From Lichenicoccus sp964246745 (GTDB lineage Bacteria > Pseudomonadota > Alphaproteobacteria > Acetobacterales > Acetobacteraceae), in assembly GCA_964246745.1 (NCBI GenBank), contig CAXTRK010000001.1:124001-188000 (forward strand): DNA of 64,000 nucleotides. The letters are read 5' to 3'. Within the stretch, counting starts at the first letter, position 1, and each line of letters begins with the position of its first letter. Made by a program: the position numbers and the translations under genes. Positions 43,835 to 52,012 of this stretch are shown piece after piece. A model generated the notes under the pieces. It was not told the DNA's origin. It searched no databases and saw only the letters and a list, made by a program, of their open reading frames with translations.

Positions 43835-44221
43835 ATGAAACAGCTCGACATGTACAATACCTTGGCCGCGCCGCAGGACGCGCGCGAGCAGGAGGCATTG
43901 GTGTTCCGGCTTGCCGCGCGACGCATGCGCGACGCCGCCGACCAGCCCAGCCGCAATGCGGCGCTCGGCATCAATCACCAGGTCTGGTCGCATATGTTCC
44001 GCGACCTGAACTGCCCCGAGAACCGCTTGCCCGCAGTCCTGAAGAAGGACTGCACGGTGCTGGCGAGATGGTCGCTCGATTACAGCACACGGGCGCTGCT
44101 GAACGACTTGCCGCTCGGTCCGCTGATCGACATCAATGAGACCGTTGCCGACGGGCTGTCCGTCCCGCCCGCGACCCAAGGCGCCACGGCACACGCGGCA
44201 TGGTCCCCCGCGTTGGCGTGA
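43835..44221 (+). CDS. flaF: Flagellar biosynthesis regulator FlaF
   Basis: A 128-residue FlaF protein. In Caulobacter FlaF promotes flagellin secretion and translation and opposes FlbT. Family features are the short N-terminal helix (MKQLDMYNTLAAP), the segment RNAALGINHQVWSHMFRDL, NRLPAVLKKD and LARWSLDYS. It carries about 25 extra C-terminal residues (Ala/Pro-rich), beyond the usual end of the family. It completes the flbT-fliC-flaF set, with flagellin placed between the two regulators. Confidence 0.9.
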   Translation: MKQLDMYNTLAAPQDAREQEALVFRLAARRMRDAADQPSRNAALGINHQVWSHMFRDLNCPENRLPAVLKKDCTVLARWSLDYSTRALLNDLPLGPLIDINETVADGLSVPPATQGATAHAAWSPALA

Positions 44222-44238
44222 TCGACATCTGTCGCAAA

Positions 44239-44279
44239 TCCCGCCGCCAGCGTGACTGCCGGTGGCGGCGGCGGCGGGA
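44239..44279 (+). terminator. Possible terminator after flaF
   Basis: A GC-rich inverted repeat (CGCCGCCA with TGGCGGCG) with a loop of about 13 bases, followed by CTCTTCTCC, begins about 20 bases after flaF. The repeat is partly simple sequence (CGG units), so confidence is modest. The remaining 44280-44467 shows no gene. Confidence 0.4.
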
Positions 44280-44467
44280 CTCTTCTCCTCAACGGCGGAC
44301 TGATCGCTGCACAGCGCCGATCCCGTATCGGCGATCGAATGCTCCGGGCCTTCGCTTTGGCCGCAGGGATCACGATGACAGACGGTAACCGATAGAGGCG
44401 CGCCGCCGGATGAAGCCATGAGGTCGGCGGCTGGCGTCCACGGGACACGGCCGCGCGGGGACGGTGC

Positions 44468-44776
44468 ATGGCGGATAGCGGATGGGAGGCTTTGATGGTG
44501 GCCGCGCAAGCTGGAGATCGCGGCGCGTATCATCGCCTGCTCTCCGAGCTTCGCGTGTGGCTGCGGCGCTACTATGTCGGGCGCCTGCCTTCCGGCATGG
44601 TCGACGACGCCACCCAGGATGCCCTGTTGGCGATCCACGAGAAGCGGCACACCTACGATCCATCGCGGCCGTTCCTGCCGTGGCTTGCCGCGATCGCGCG
44701 ATACAAATGGATCGACAGGTTGCGTTCCCTCAAATGGCGCTGTCGCTGCCGCCCTTGCTTGGCCTCGGCCTGCTGA
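44468..44776 (+). pseudogene. ECF sigma factor, 5' fragment
   Basis: The frame encodes the N-terminal 90 or so residues of an ECF sigma factor: region 2 helices with DDATQDALLAIHEKRHTYDPSRPFLPWLAAIARYKWIDRLRSLKWR. Then the reading changes abruptly into a short unrelated tail and a stop at 44774-44776. Region 4, needed for -35 recognition, is missing. At about 44730 the DNA switches into the 3' part of an NrsF (DUF1109) gene in another frame. The locus looks like the remains of a sigma/NrsF pair joined by one deletion. No activity is expected, though a region-2-only peptide cannot be excluded. Confidence 0.75.
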
Positions 44777-44973
44777 TGCGTGGTGGCGCCGCCTCGGAGC
44801 CGCGCGCCACCTCGCTCGCGGTCGGCATCGCTGCCAGCGCCTGGGGCGCCTTCGTGTTCGCATTCGCCTGCCCGTATGACGACCCGTTCTACATTGTCGT
44901 CTGGTACATGGCCGGCTGCGGGCTGGTGACGCTCGCCGCACGGTTGCTGCTGCCACTGCTGACACGCTGGTGA
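44734..44973 (+). pseudogene. NrsF (DUF1109) anti-sigma factor, 3' fragment
   Basis: A 79-codon frame from ATG 44734 (ALSLPPLLGLGLLMRGG...) matches the last two transmembrane helices of NrsF/DUF1109 anti-sigma proteins: a Pro-Leu-Leu helix, a short loop with the CPYDDPFYIVVWYMAGCGL segment, and a final helix ending LLLPLLTRW. The first four helices are absent. It overlaps the sigma fragment in a different frame. In intact loci, the six-helix NrsF follows the ECF sigma gene and holds the sigma factor at the membrane. Confidence 0.72.
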
Positions 44974-45069
44974 GGCCGCATCCTGAGCGGCGCACGGCTG
45001 GAGCTTGCACCGCGCGAATGATAAATGTTACGTGATTGCATCTTTTTTGCGGGGTGGCGGGGAGCTATG

Positions 45070-45213
45070 ATGATTCGCTATCGGCTTGTGACCGATGAGG
45101 TGCATTGGTTTGTCCACTGGTTGTGCGGCTCGCGCTGGTTGCTGGTCTATGGGCCGACCGCTGAATTCCAGGCGCGCGAATGGATCGACGCCATGGTGAC
45201 CCAGGAGCTTTAG
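45070..45213 (+). CDS. Small hypothetical protein
   Basis: A 47-residue, Trp-rich peptide (IRYRLVTDEVHWFVHWLCGSRWLLVYGPTAEFQAREWIDAM) with a likely Shine-Dalgarno (GGGGAG) just upstream. ATG 45067 is an alternative start. It has no known family. The high aromatic content and short length make the call uncertain, but the composition differs from out-of-frame noise. Confidence 0.45.
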   Translation: MIRYRLVTDEVHWFVHWLCGSRWLLVYGPTAEFQAREWIDAMVTQEL

Positions 45214-45285
45214 GAAACTTTCGCGGCTGCGATCCGCTCGTCCAGGCTGCTACGCTCGTCGGCGGAGCAGTCCGGAAGAGCGTTC

Positions 45286-46248
45286 ATGGCAGACAATCCC
45301 TACGACGTGCTGGGCGTCCCACGCGACGCCGACGCGGCCGCCATCCGCAAGGCCTATCGCGCACTCGCCAAGCGGCACCATCCCGACCTCAATCCCGGCG
45401 ACAAGGCAGCCGAGTCGATTTTCAAGTCGGTATCCGCCGCCAACGACCTGCTGTCCGATCCCGAGAAGCGCGCCGCCTTTGATCGTGGCGAGATCGACGC
45501 GGCAGGCCAGGCGCGGCCCGAGCGGCCGAACTACCGGGATTTCGCGGAGGGCATGTCCGGACGACGCTACCGCCCGGACACCAGCGCGTCCGGGCAGCCG
45601 GCTGGCGGCTGGGGCGCGACCGAGGAGGAACTCGGCGACATCTTCGGCGGCATTTTCGGCGAGCGCGGCCGGGCTGGCGGCGGATTCGCGGGCGCCGCGG
45701 GTCCAATCAAGGGGCGTGACGAATTATACGGCCTCAGCGTCGAATTCCTCGACGTGGTGCGCGGCGCCACACGCCGGCTCACGCTGCCGGATGGCTGCAC
45801 GCTCGATGTCAAGATTCCGCCCGGGCTCGAGGACGGCCAGACCCTGCGGCTGCGCGGGAAGGGTGCACCCGGCTTCAACGGCGGGCCGGACGGCGACGCG
45901 CTGATCCAGATCAAGGTTGGCGAGCACGCGTTCTTTCGCCGGGATGGCGGCACGATCTCGCTTGATCTGCCGGTGACGCTCGGCGAGGCGGTGCTTGGCG
46001 GCCGCATCTCGGTGCCGACGCCGGATGGCCCGGTGGCGATGACCATCCCGCCCGGCTCCGATACGGGTCAGCGCTTGCGGCTGCGCGGGCGTGGGGTGCC
46101 GGCGCATTCAGGCCAGCCGGCGGGTGACCTCTATGTGACCTTGCGTGTCACGATCGGCAAGCCGGATGCGGCTCTGGAGGCGTTTCTCAAACAGTGGAAG
46201 CCGGCTGAGAGCGCGGATCCGCGTGGTTCAATGATGGGGGCGGCATGA
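45286..46248 (+). CDS. cbpA: DnaJ-family co-chaperone, CbpA type
   Basis: A 320-residue type II J-protein. The J domain (3-68) has the HPD motif in KRHHPDLNPGD. A Gly/Phe-rich linker (about 95-145) replaces the zinc-finger region of DnaJ. Two C-terminal substrate-binding beta domains follow, with the typical VKIPPGLEDGQTLRLRGKG and MTIPPGSDTGQRLRLRGRG repeats. It stimulates DnaK ATP hydrolysis and delivers substrates. The following gene, a CbpM-like modulator, overlaps it by four bases, which supports the CbpA identification. Confidence 0.92.
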   Translation: MADNPYDVLGVPRDADAAAIRKAYRALAKRHHPDLNPGDKAAESIFKSVSAANDLLSDPEKRAAFDRGEIDAAGQARPERPNYRDFAEGMSGRRYRPDTSASGQPAGGWGATEEELGDIFGGIFGERGRAGGGFAGAAGPIKGRDELYGLSVEFLDVVRGATRRLTLPDGCTLDVKIPPGLEDGQTLRLRGKGAPGFNGGPDGDALIQIKVGEHAFFRRDGGTISLDLPVTLGEAVLGGRISVPTPDGPVAMTIPPGSDTGQRLRLRGRGVPAHSGQPAGDLYVTLRVTIGKPDAALEAFLKQWKPAESADPRGSMMGAA

Positions 46249-46586
46249 TTACCGTCGAGACACTCTGCATCGAGGTCGTGGGCCTGACACCCACTGACCT
46301 GCAACGCTGGATTGAGCAATCCTGGCTGCGCCCGGACGGCGGACCGGAAGGCTATCTGTTCCATGATATCGACGTCGCGCGCGCCCGGCTGATCCTGGAG
46401 TTGCGCGAGCAGATGCAGGTGGGCGAGGAGGCGCTGCCGGTGGTGCTGTCGCTGCTCGATCAGCTCTACGAGGCGCGCCGACGCATGCGCCATGTCCGCG
46501 ACGCGCTCGAACGCGCGGCACCGCCGGAGCTTCGCGACGAGCTGCGCCTTGAGGTGCTGCGGCTGTTGATGGAAGGTCCCTCTTGA
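46245..46586 (+). CDS. cbpM: CbpM-like chaperone modulator
   Basis: A 113-residue helical protein with a MerR-like N-terminal fold (TPTDLQRWIEQSWLRPDGGPEGYLFHDIDVARARLILELREQMQVGEEALPVVLSLLDQLY). In Escherichia coli CbpM binds the J domain of CbpA and blocks it. Overlap with the DnaJ-family gene by four bases makes co-translation likely. The stop lies inside the first of three 14-base repeats. Confidence 0.82.
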   Translation: MITVETLCIEVVGLTPTDLQRWIEQSWLRPDGGPEGYLFHDIDVARARLILELREQMQVGEEALPVVLSLLDQLYEARRRMRHVRDALERAAPPELRDELRLEVLRLLMEGPS

Positions 46587-46622
46587 GCGCGCCCTCTTGA
46601 GCGCCCCGTCTTGAGTGCGCTG
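46581..46622 (+). repeat. Triple 14-base tandem repeat at the cbpM/antiporter junction
   Basis: Three imperfect units begin TCTTGAGCGC, TCTTGAGCGC and TCTTGAGTGC at 46581, 46595 and 46609. The first holds the cbpM stop and the third the TTG start of the antiporter. Each unit contains a TTGAG, but the 14-base period puts them in different frames. Confidence 0.85.
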
Positions 46623-47864
46623 GGGCTGCTGGCGGTCCTGTTCACCTTATGTGCGGTGTTCGGGGTGTTGAACCACCTGACGCTGCGTCTGCCAAATACC
46701 ATCGCCGTGCTGCTGTTCGCGCTCGCGGTGTCTCTGCTGATGCTTGCCGCCGACCCGCTGATCCCGGGCTACAGCCTGCGCGGCATGTCCGAGCGACTGC
46801 TCGGCACGGTCAATCTGCCGGCCACCTTGATGAACACCATGCTCTCGTTTCTGCTGTTTGCCGGCAGCCTGCATGTCGATCTCGGCCAACTCTGGCAGAG
46901 CAAGCTGAACGTGCTGGCTCTTGCCACCTTCGGCACCCTGCTCGCGGTGGGCCTGCTGGGCGGGGCGATGTGGTTGCTGTTTCCGCTGTTCGGCGACAGG
47001 ATACCGCTGGTCTGGTGCATCGTGCTGGGCGCCATCCTCGCTCCGACCGATCCCGTCGCCGTCGTCGGCATGCTCAAGCGCCTCGGCCTGCCCTCGGCGT
47101 TGCAGGCGCTGTTCGCCGGCGAGAGCCTGTTCAATGACGGCGTCGGCGTGGTGCTGTTCGGCGTGGCGCTGGGGGTGGCCAGCGGCGACGGCGGCATGGC
47201 CGGGGGCTGGGAGGTCGCCGGCCGCTTCCTGTTCGAGGCGTTCGGCGGCGCCGCGGTCGGTCTGCTGACCGGCTTCATCGCCGTGCAGATGATGAGCCGC
47301 ACCGACGAGTTCAACCTGGAGTTGACGATCTCTCTGGCCCTTGCCACCGGCACCTTCAGCGTGGCCGCGGCGCTGCATATGTCCGGCCCGATCGCCGTGG
47401 TGATGGCGGGCCTCACCATGGGCAGCCGTCCGGCGCAGCGGGCGATGAGCGGCAAGGAGATGCTGATGAGCTTCTGGTCGATGGTCGACGAGGTGCTCAA
47501 TGCCTTGCTGTTCCTGCTGATCGGGCTTGAGGTGCTGTCGGTGCCGTTCCACGCCTCCAGCCTGGCCGCCGCCCTGTGCGCGGTGCCGCTTGCCATCGCG
47601 GTCCGCTTCGCCAGCGTCTTTCTCTCCGCAATCGCCATGCACGTCCGTGGCGACCAACGGATCGGCACCTTGATGCTGCTCACATGGGGCGGCCTGCGCG
47701 GCGGCATCTCGGTCGCGTTGGCGCTGTCGCTGCCGCGTGGCGGACCGCGTCCCGAGCTGCTCACGGTCTGCTACGTGACGGTCATCTTCACGATTGTCGT
47801 CCAGGGATTGACCATGGAGCGCCTGGTGCAGCGCTTCTATCCGAGCGGGCAGCCTTCAGGCTGA
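46611..47864 (+). CDS. CPA1-family cation/proton antiporter
   Basis: A 417-residue membrane protein with about 12 helices of the monovalent cation:proton antiporter-1 family. The core motif is LGAILAPTDPVAVVGMLKRLGLPSAL, followed by the FAGESLFNDGVGVVLF segment with the ion-binding Asp. The C-terminus has TWGGLRGGISVALALSLP and ends in a short cytoplasmic tail without a regulatory domain. It exchanges Na+ or K+ for H+. It starts with TTG at 46611; in-frame upstream starts are not seen. Start context is poor, so the first residues are uncertain. Confidence 0.86.
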   Translation: MSALGLLAVLFTLCAVFGVLNHLTLRLPNTIAVLLFALAVSLLMLAADPLIPGYSLRGMSERLLGTVNLPATLMNTMLSFLLFAGSLHVDLGQLWQSKLNVLALATFGTLLAVGLLGGAMWLLFPLFGDRIPLVWCIVLGAILAPTDPVAVVGMLKRLGLPSALQALFAGESLFNDGVGVVLFGVALGVASGDGGMAGGWEVAGRFLFEAFGGAAVGLLTGFIAVQMMSRTDEFNLELTISLALATGTFSVAAALHMSGPIAVVMAGLTMGSRPAQRAMSGKEMLMSFWSMVDEVLNALLFLLIGLEVLSVPFHASSLAAALCAVPLAIAVRFASVFLSAIAMHVRGDQRIGTLMLLTWGGLRGGISVALALSLPRGGPRPELLTVCYVTVIFTIVVQGLTMERLVQRFYPSGQPSG

Positions 47865-47980
47865 GAGTAAGCCCGCTCCCGATCAGCTCTCGCGGCGTCT
47901 CAATCATTGCGATTGCATCGTCATTTCCCAGCGACGATAAGGTCAGGCGAGCGGTGCGGGCAAGCGCGCGGGGAGTGCGG

Positions 47981-50524
47981 ATGGCGGATGGCGACGGCAA
48001 GGCGGTGGCATCTGTCCGAGGTAATTTCAGCGGCTATTTCGATCGCTACGAAGCCGGACGGGCGTCGGGATGGGTTGCCAACCTGGTCTCGCCGCAGACC
48101 ATCGTAGCACTCACCGCGGTCATAGACGGCGCCGAGATCGACCAGGTTCTGTGCGACGGCCTGCGTCCGGACGTGCGCGAAGCGCTGGCGCTGCGCTCCG
48201 CCCAGGTCGGCTTTACGTACGACATCCCGGAACGCTATCTCGACGGTCAGCCGCATGTGGTAAGTTTTCTCCTGCCCGATGGCCGCGTGCTGCCGCATAT
48301 GGGCGCGGACGGATTGCGCAGCCTGGGCCACGCGCTTGAATTTACTGGCCAGCCGCACGTCGCCATCGAGGGACAGCTTGACGGGCTGGCGCACCATGCG
48401 CTGCGCGGCTGGGTGTTGCGCAGACAGGGCCATGAAGGGCCGCTCACCGCGCGCTGCGACCTCCTGGTCACCTGCGACAACGTCCGTGTCGGACAAGTAC
48501 GCGCCGACCAGCTCCGACGCGATGTCGCGGGCGTCTTGCGGTGCGATGCGAACTGCGGTTTCGAGTTCACCATCCCACACGCCTTCCGCAAGGACTATCC
48601 GCAGCGGTTCCGGGTGTTCATGCTGCCGGAGATGCTGGAGCTCTCCGGCAGTCCGCTGGTCACCCGCACCGTATCCGACTACCTGGAGGGCCGGCTGCTG
48701 GCGTTGTCGTCCGACATGAGCCGGGTGCACGCCGACCTCGAGCGCATGCGCCGCGAGGTCGACCGGCTGCTGCCCACGGAAGGCTACCATCTCGACGAGT
48801 ATGATCGTTGGGCGCGTCGCTACTACGAGAAGCTGCGCGCGCGTGTCGCCGCCGGACGCGCGGCGCTGCACGAGGCCGGCGAGGGCGCGGCCGAGCCGCT
48901 GGTCAGCGTGCTGATGCCGGTCTATCGGCCGCTGCTCTCCGATTTTGTCGCCGCCATCGACTCCGTCATCGCCCAGACCTGGCGCCGCTGGGAGCTGATC
49001 ATCATCGACGATGGCGGCAAGTCGGCCGAGATCTCCGAACGGATCGATCGCCTCTGCGAGCAGGACAAGCGCATACGCTGCCTGCGCCGAGGCAGGAATG
49101 TCGGCATCGCGCGCGCCACCAGCCTCGGCATGGAGGCGGCGCGCGGCGAGTGGACCGCGTTCTTCGACCACGACGATATGCTGGTCGACGTGGCGCTGGA
49201 GGTGATGGTGCGCGCGGCGCAGCGCACCGGCGCCAAGCTGCTCTATTCCGACGAGGACAAGATCGACCAGGCCGGCTATTTCCGCGAGCCGAACCTCAAA
49301 CCCGATTGGAGCTACCGCTACCTGCTCGGCTGCAACTATGTCTGCCATCTCACCTTCGTCGAGACCGCGACGATGCGCGCGGTGGGGCCGCTCAGACGCG
49401 AGTATGACGGCGCGCAAGACCATGATTTCGTGCTTCGCTGCGCCGAGCGGCTCGGACGCGCGCAAATCCATCACGTGCCGGAACTGCTGTATCACTGGCG
49501 GATCACGCCGAACTCGACCGCCGCCGACATCTCCAACAAGCAGTATGCCATTGGCGCGGGGGTGCGCTGCGTGTCGGATCATCTCCAACGGGTCGGCAAG
49601 CCGGCGCGCGTCGCCTCGATCAACGGGCTGTCCATCTACAGCGTCGAATGGCTGATGGCGGAGGAGCCCGCGGTCTCCATCATCATCCCGTTCCGCAATG
49701 AGGCCGCCTCGACGCGTCGCTGCGTCGAGCGGCTGCTCGAGAACACGCGCTACCGCAACTACGAGATCGTGCTGATCGACAACTGGTCGACCGCTTCGGA
49801 CGCGCTCACCTTCCTGCGCGACATCGCCGCCATCGATCGCGTGCGCGTGCTGCGCGTCGTCGAGGAATTCAACTACTCGCGCCTGAACAATATCGCGGCA
49901 CGGGACAATCCGGCGCCGTTCTACGTGTTCATGAACAACGACGTTTTCGTCCTTGAGCCGGACTGGCTGCATCGTCTGGTGGGGGAGGCCATGGCCGGAG
50001 ATGATGTCGGCATCGTCGGCGCCAAGCTGCTCTATCCGAACAAGACGGTGCAGCACGCGGGCGTCCTGGTCGGCACGCACGGGGTCGCGGCGCACGTCCA
50101 TCTCGGCGTCCCTGATGATGATTACGGCTATGTCGGCCGTGCCAGGCTGAGCCAGGAATATACCGCCGTCACCGCCGCCTGCCTGCTGATCCGAAGTGCC
50201 ATGTTCCACGAGGTCGGCGGCTTCGACGAGGCGGCGTTGCGGATCGCCTACAACGACGTTGATCTCTGCCTCAAGGTTTACGAGCGGGGCGCGCGTGTGA
50301 TCTGGTGCGCTGATGCCATCGCCGAACATCATGAGAGCCTGTCGCGTGGCAGCGACATGCGCCCCGACCAGGAGGCGCGGCTGTTCCGTGAGCAGCAGGT
50401 GATGCTGGAGCGCTGGGGCGACAGGCCGTTCTTCCGGGAAGATCCGTTCTACAATCCGAACTTCACCAAGTCGGGCCGGCTGTTCCACCAACTCGCCGAC
50501 CCGGCCGAAAGACCCGCGATCTGA
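47981..50524 (+). CDS. Large protein with two GT2 glycosyltransferase domains
   Basis: An 847-residue protein. Residues 10-290 contain two related beta-rich modules of about 95 residues (GYFDRYEAGRASGWVANL and GQLDGLAHHALRGWVLRR, each with a charged ADQLRRDV- or LRPDVREA-like turn and a GF motif). Then two GT2 family domains follow: the first at about 306-520 (VSVLMPVYRP, DHDDMLVD, DEDKID) and the second at about 563-830 (VSIIIPFRNE, NNDVFVLEPDWL, IAYNDVDLCLKV). Both GT2 domains keep the acidic metal motifs. It is like O-antigen or rhamnan synthesis glycosyltransferases of the WbbL type; the sugars are unknown. GGGGAG precedes the ATG. Confidence 0.85.
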   Translation: MADGDGKAVASVRGNFSGYFDRYEAGRASGWVANLVSPQTIVALTAVIDGAEIDQVLCDGLRPDVREALALRSAQVGFTYDIPERYLDGQPHVVSFLLPDGRVLPHMGADGLRSLGHALEFTGQPHVAIEGQLDGLAHHALRGWVLRRQGHEGPLTARCDLLVTCDNVRVGQVRADQLRRDVAGVLRCDANCGFEFTIPHAFRKDYPQRFRVFMLPEMLELSGSPLVTRTVSDYLEGRLLALSSDMSRVHADLERMRREVDRLLPTEGYHLDEYDRWARRYYEKLRARVAAGRAALHEAGEGAAEPLVSVLMPVYRPLLSDFVAAIDSVIAQTWRRWELIIIDDGGKSAEISERIDRLCEQDKRIRCLRRGRNVGIARATSLGMEAARGEWTAFFDHDDMLVDVALEVMVRAAQRTGAKLLYSDEDKIDQAGYFREPNLKPDWSYRYLLGCNYVCHLTFVETATMRAVGPLRREYDGAQDHDFVLRCAERLGRAQIHHVPELLYHWRITPNSTAADISNKQYAIGAGVRCVSDHLQRVGKPARVASINGLSIYSVEWLMAEEPAVSIIIPFRNEAASTRRCVERLLENTRYRNYEIVLIDNWSTASDALTFLRDIAAIDRVRVLRVVEEFNYSRLNNIAARDNPAPFYVFMNNDVFVLEPDWLHRLVGEAMAGDDVGIVGAKLLYPNKTVQHAGVLVGTHGVAAHVHLGVPDDDYGYVGRARLSQEYTAVTAACLLIRSAMFHEVGGFDEAALRIAYNDVDLCLKVYERGARVIWCADAIAEHHESLSRGSDMRPDQEARLFREQQVMLERWGDRPFFREDPFYNPNFTKSGRLFHQLADPAERPAI

Positions 50525-50526
50525 TC

Positions 50527-51144
50527 ATGCGCGCGCCACCCCTCGGCCGACGCGGCTTCGCCGTGCTGGCGCTTGCCTCGCTTTGCGGCTGCGCCGCGCG
50601 TCCGGACGAGACGCTGCCGCCTGCGGATCGCGCCGACGTTGCACGGGTCCAATCCGCGCTCGACCAGTTGCACGGCTTTCGCGCGCGCTTCGTGCAGACC
50701 GGAGCGGACCAGCGCAGCGGCTCCGGCACCGCCTGGTATGACCCCGGCCGGCTCCGCCTCCAGTATGATGCGCCGAGCCGAATGACGGTGGTGGCCTCCG
50801 GCATGCGTCTGGTGGCGCATCGCGAGTCGGACGACTCCACCACCCGGATCGCGCTTTCCGGCAATCCGCTTGGTTTGCTGCTCAAGCAGCCGCTCCGGCT
50901 GTCGGGCGCAATCCAGGTGACCAACATCCAGCGCCGTCCGGGTATCCTGCAGCTCTCGCTGGCGCGCACGTCGGATCCGGCACAAGGCCTGCTGACCATG
51001 ATCTTCGCCGATCAGGCGGGCAAACTGCTGCTGATCGGGCTGGAGCTGGAGGATGCGCGCGGCACGCGCACGCGCTTTCACCTGTTTGATACGCAGTCCG
51101 GTCTGGCTTTCCCGCCCGGCCTGTTCATGCCGCCCGCGAGCTGA
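50527..51144 (+). CDS. LolA-like outer-membrane lipoprotein-sorting protein
   Basis: A 205-residue LolA-family protein (outer-membrane lipoprotein chaperone fold). It has a signal peptide with a possible lipobox (SLCGC, Cys near 22), so it may itself be a lipoprotein, unlike classic soluble LolA. Motifs in the mature part are LHGFRARFVQT, GTAWYDPGRLRLQYDAPSRMTVVASG and a final hydrophobic strand. It starts two bases after the GT2 gene stop and its 3' end overlaps the convergent lipB by 20 bases. Being behind a surface glycosyltransferase it may serve envelope assembly; this is inference. Confidence 0.78.
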   Translation: MRAPPLGRRGFAVLALASLCGCAARPDETLPPADRADVARVQSALDQLHGFRARFVQTGADQRSGSGTAWYDPGRLRLQYDAPSRMTVVASGMRLVAHRESDDSTTRIALSGNPLGLLLKQPLRLSGAIQVTNIQRRPGILQLSLARTSDPAQGLLTMIFADQAGKLLLIGLELEDARGTRTRFHLFDTQSGLAFPPGLFMPPAS

Positions 51145-51814
51145 GGCCGCCGAACACGATCGGCCAGGTGCGGCGCAGGACAGCGTCCACCTGGTCCAGA
51201 GAAGCATCCACTCCGAGTGCGGCGAGGCTGGTGACGCCGTGTTCGCGTATGCCGCAGGGTACGATGCCCTCGAAATGGCCGAGATCGGGTGCTACATTGA
51301 GCGACACGCCGTGCCAGCTCACCCAGCGTGTCAGCCGCACGCCGAGGGCCGCGATCTTGCGATCGTCGCCCTGTCGGTCGGTCACCCACACCCCGACGCG
51401 GCCCGGTCGCAGCTCGCCGCGCACCCCGAATTCCGCCAAGGTGAGAATCAGCCAGCGCTCCAGCGCGTGGACGAAGCCGCGTACGTCGCGTGGCGGCAAG
51501 GCGCCGTGCGGCCGCTGCAGGTCGAGCATGACGTAGGCCACGCGCTGCCCAGGGCCATGATAGGTCCATTGTCCGCCACGGCTGGCGGCGTAGGTCGGGA
51601 ACCCGCGCGGATTGAACAGGTCGCAGGGCTGCGCCGAGGTGCCGGCGGTGAACAAGGCCGGGTGCTCCAGCAGCCAGATCCGTTCCGCGGCGCCATGCGT
51701 GCGCATCGCCCGCACATGGTCCTGCATCGCCCGGATGGCGTCCGGGTAGGCGATGCGCGCCCGCTCCACCTGCCATTCGGGCTGCTGATCCATGATTGCC
51801 GCGTGCTGATCCAT
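51125..51814 (-). CDS. lipB: Octanoyltransferase LipB
   Basis: A 229-residue transferase that moves octanoyl groups from ACP to lipoate-dependent enzymes. RGGQWTYHGPGQRVAYVMLDL is the family signature; the catalytic Lys lies in DRKIAALGVRLTRWVSWHG and the catalytic Cys in GIVPCGIREHGVTSL. The final gene start is uncertain: ATG 51814 gives 229 residues, ATG 51793 would drop seven; neither has a strong Shine-Dalgarno. LipA is not in the window. Confidence 0.94.
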   Translation of the reverse strand: MDQHAAIMDQQPEWQVERARIAYPDAIRAMQDHVRAMRTHGAAERIWLLEHPALFTAGTSAQPCDLFNPRGFPTYAASRGGQWTYHGPGQRVAYVMLDLQRPHGALPPRDVRGFVHALERWLILTLAEFGVRGELRPGRVGVWVTDRQGDDRKIAALGVRLTRWVSWHGVSLNVAPDLGHFEGIVPCGIREHGVTSLAALGVDASLDQVDAVLRRTWPIVFGGLSSRAA

Positions 51815-51867
51815 CGGTTATACGCCGCGCCGGTGGGTATCGCGCAGGCGGCGCCCGCTGTCACGGT

Positions 51868-51953
51868 GCGGTCGTGGCGGAATGGTAGACGCGCAAGCTT
51901 GAGGTGCTTGTGGGGGAAACCTCGTGGAAGTTCGAGTCTTCTCGACCGCACCA
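51868..51953 (+). tRNA. tRNA-Leu(GAG)
   Basis: An 86-base tRNA with CCA encoded (51951-51953). The acceptor stem GCGGTCG pairs with CGACCGC, and the anticodon stem CAAGC/GCTTG encloses the loop TTGAGGT with anticodon GAG. The long variable arm (GTGGGGGAAACCTCGTG region) is as expected for a class II tRNA-Leu. It reads CUC and CUU leucine codons, the former frequent in a GC-rich genome. It stands 59 bases before maeB, divergent from lipB. Confidence 0.95.
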
Positions 51954-52012
51954 CCTTGTCGTCCGGCGTCCGGAGTGGTCCTGTCCGGCCTCTGACCGCC
52001 AGGAGGCACCCG

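Noticed and set aside
45025..45066. A longer start for the small Trp-rich protein
   Set aside because: The better-placed GGGGAG lies just before ATG 45067/45070.
51868..51953. The tRNA-Leu gene as a possible integration site
   Set aside because: No integrase gene and no repeated tRNA 3' end is visible nearby; both sides are housekeeping genes.
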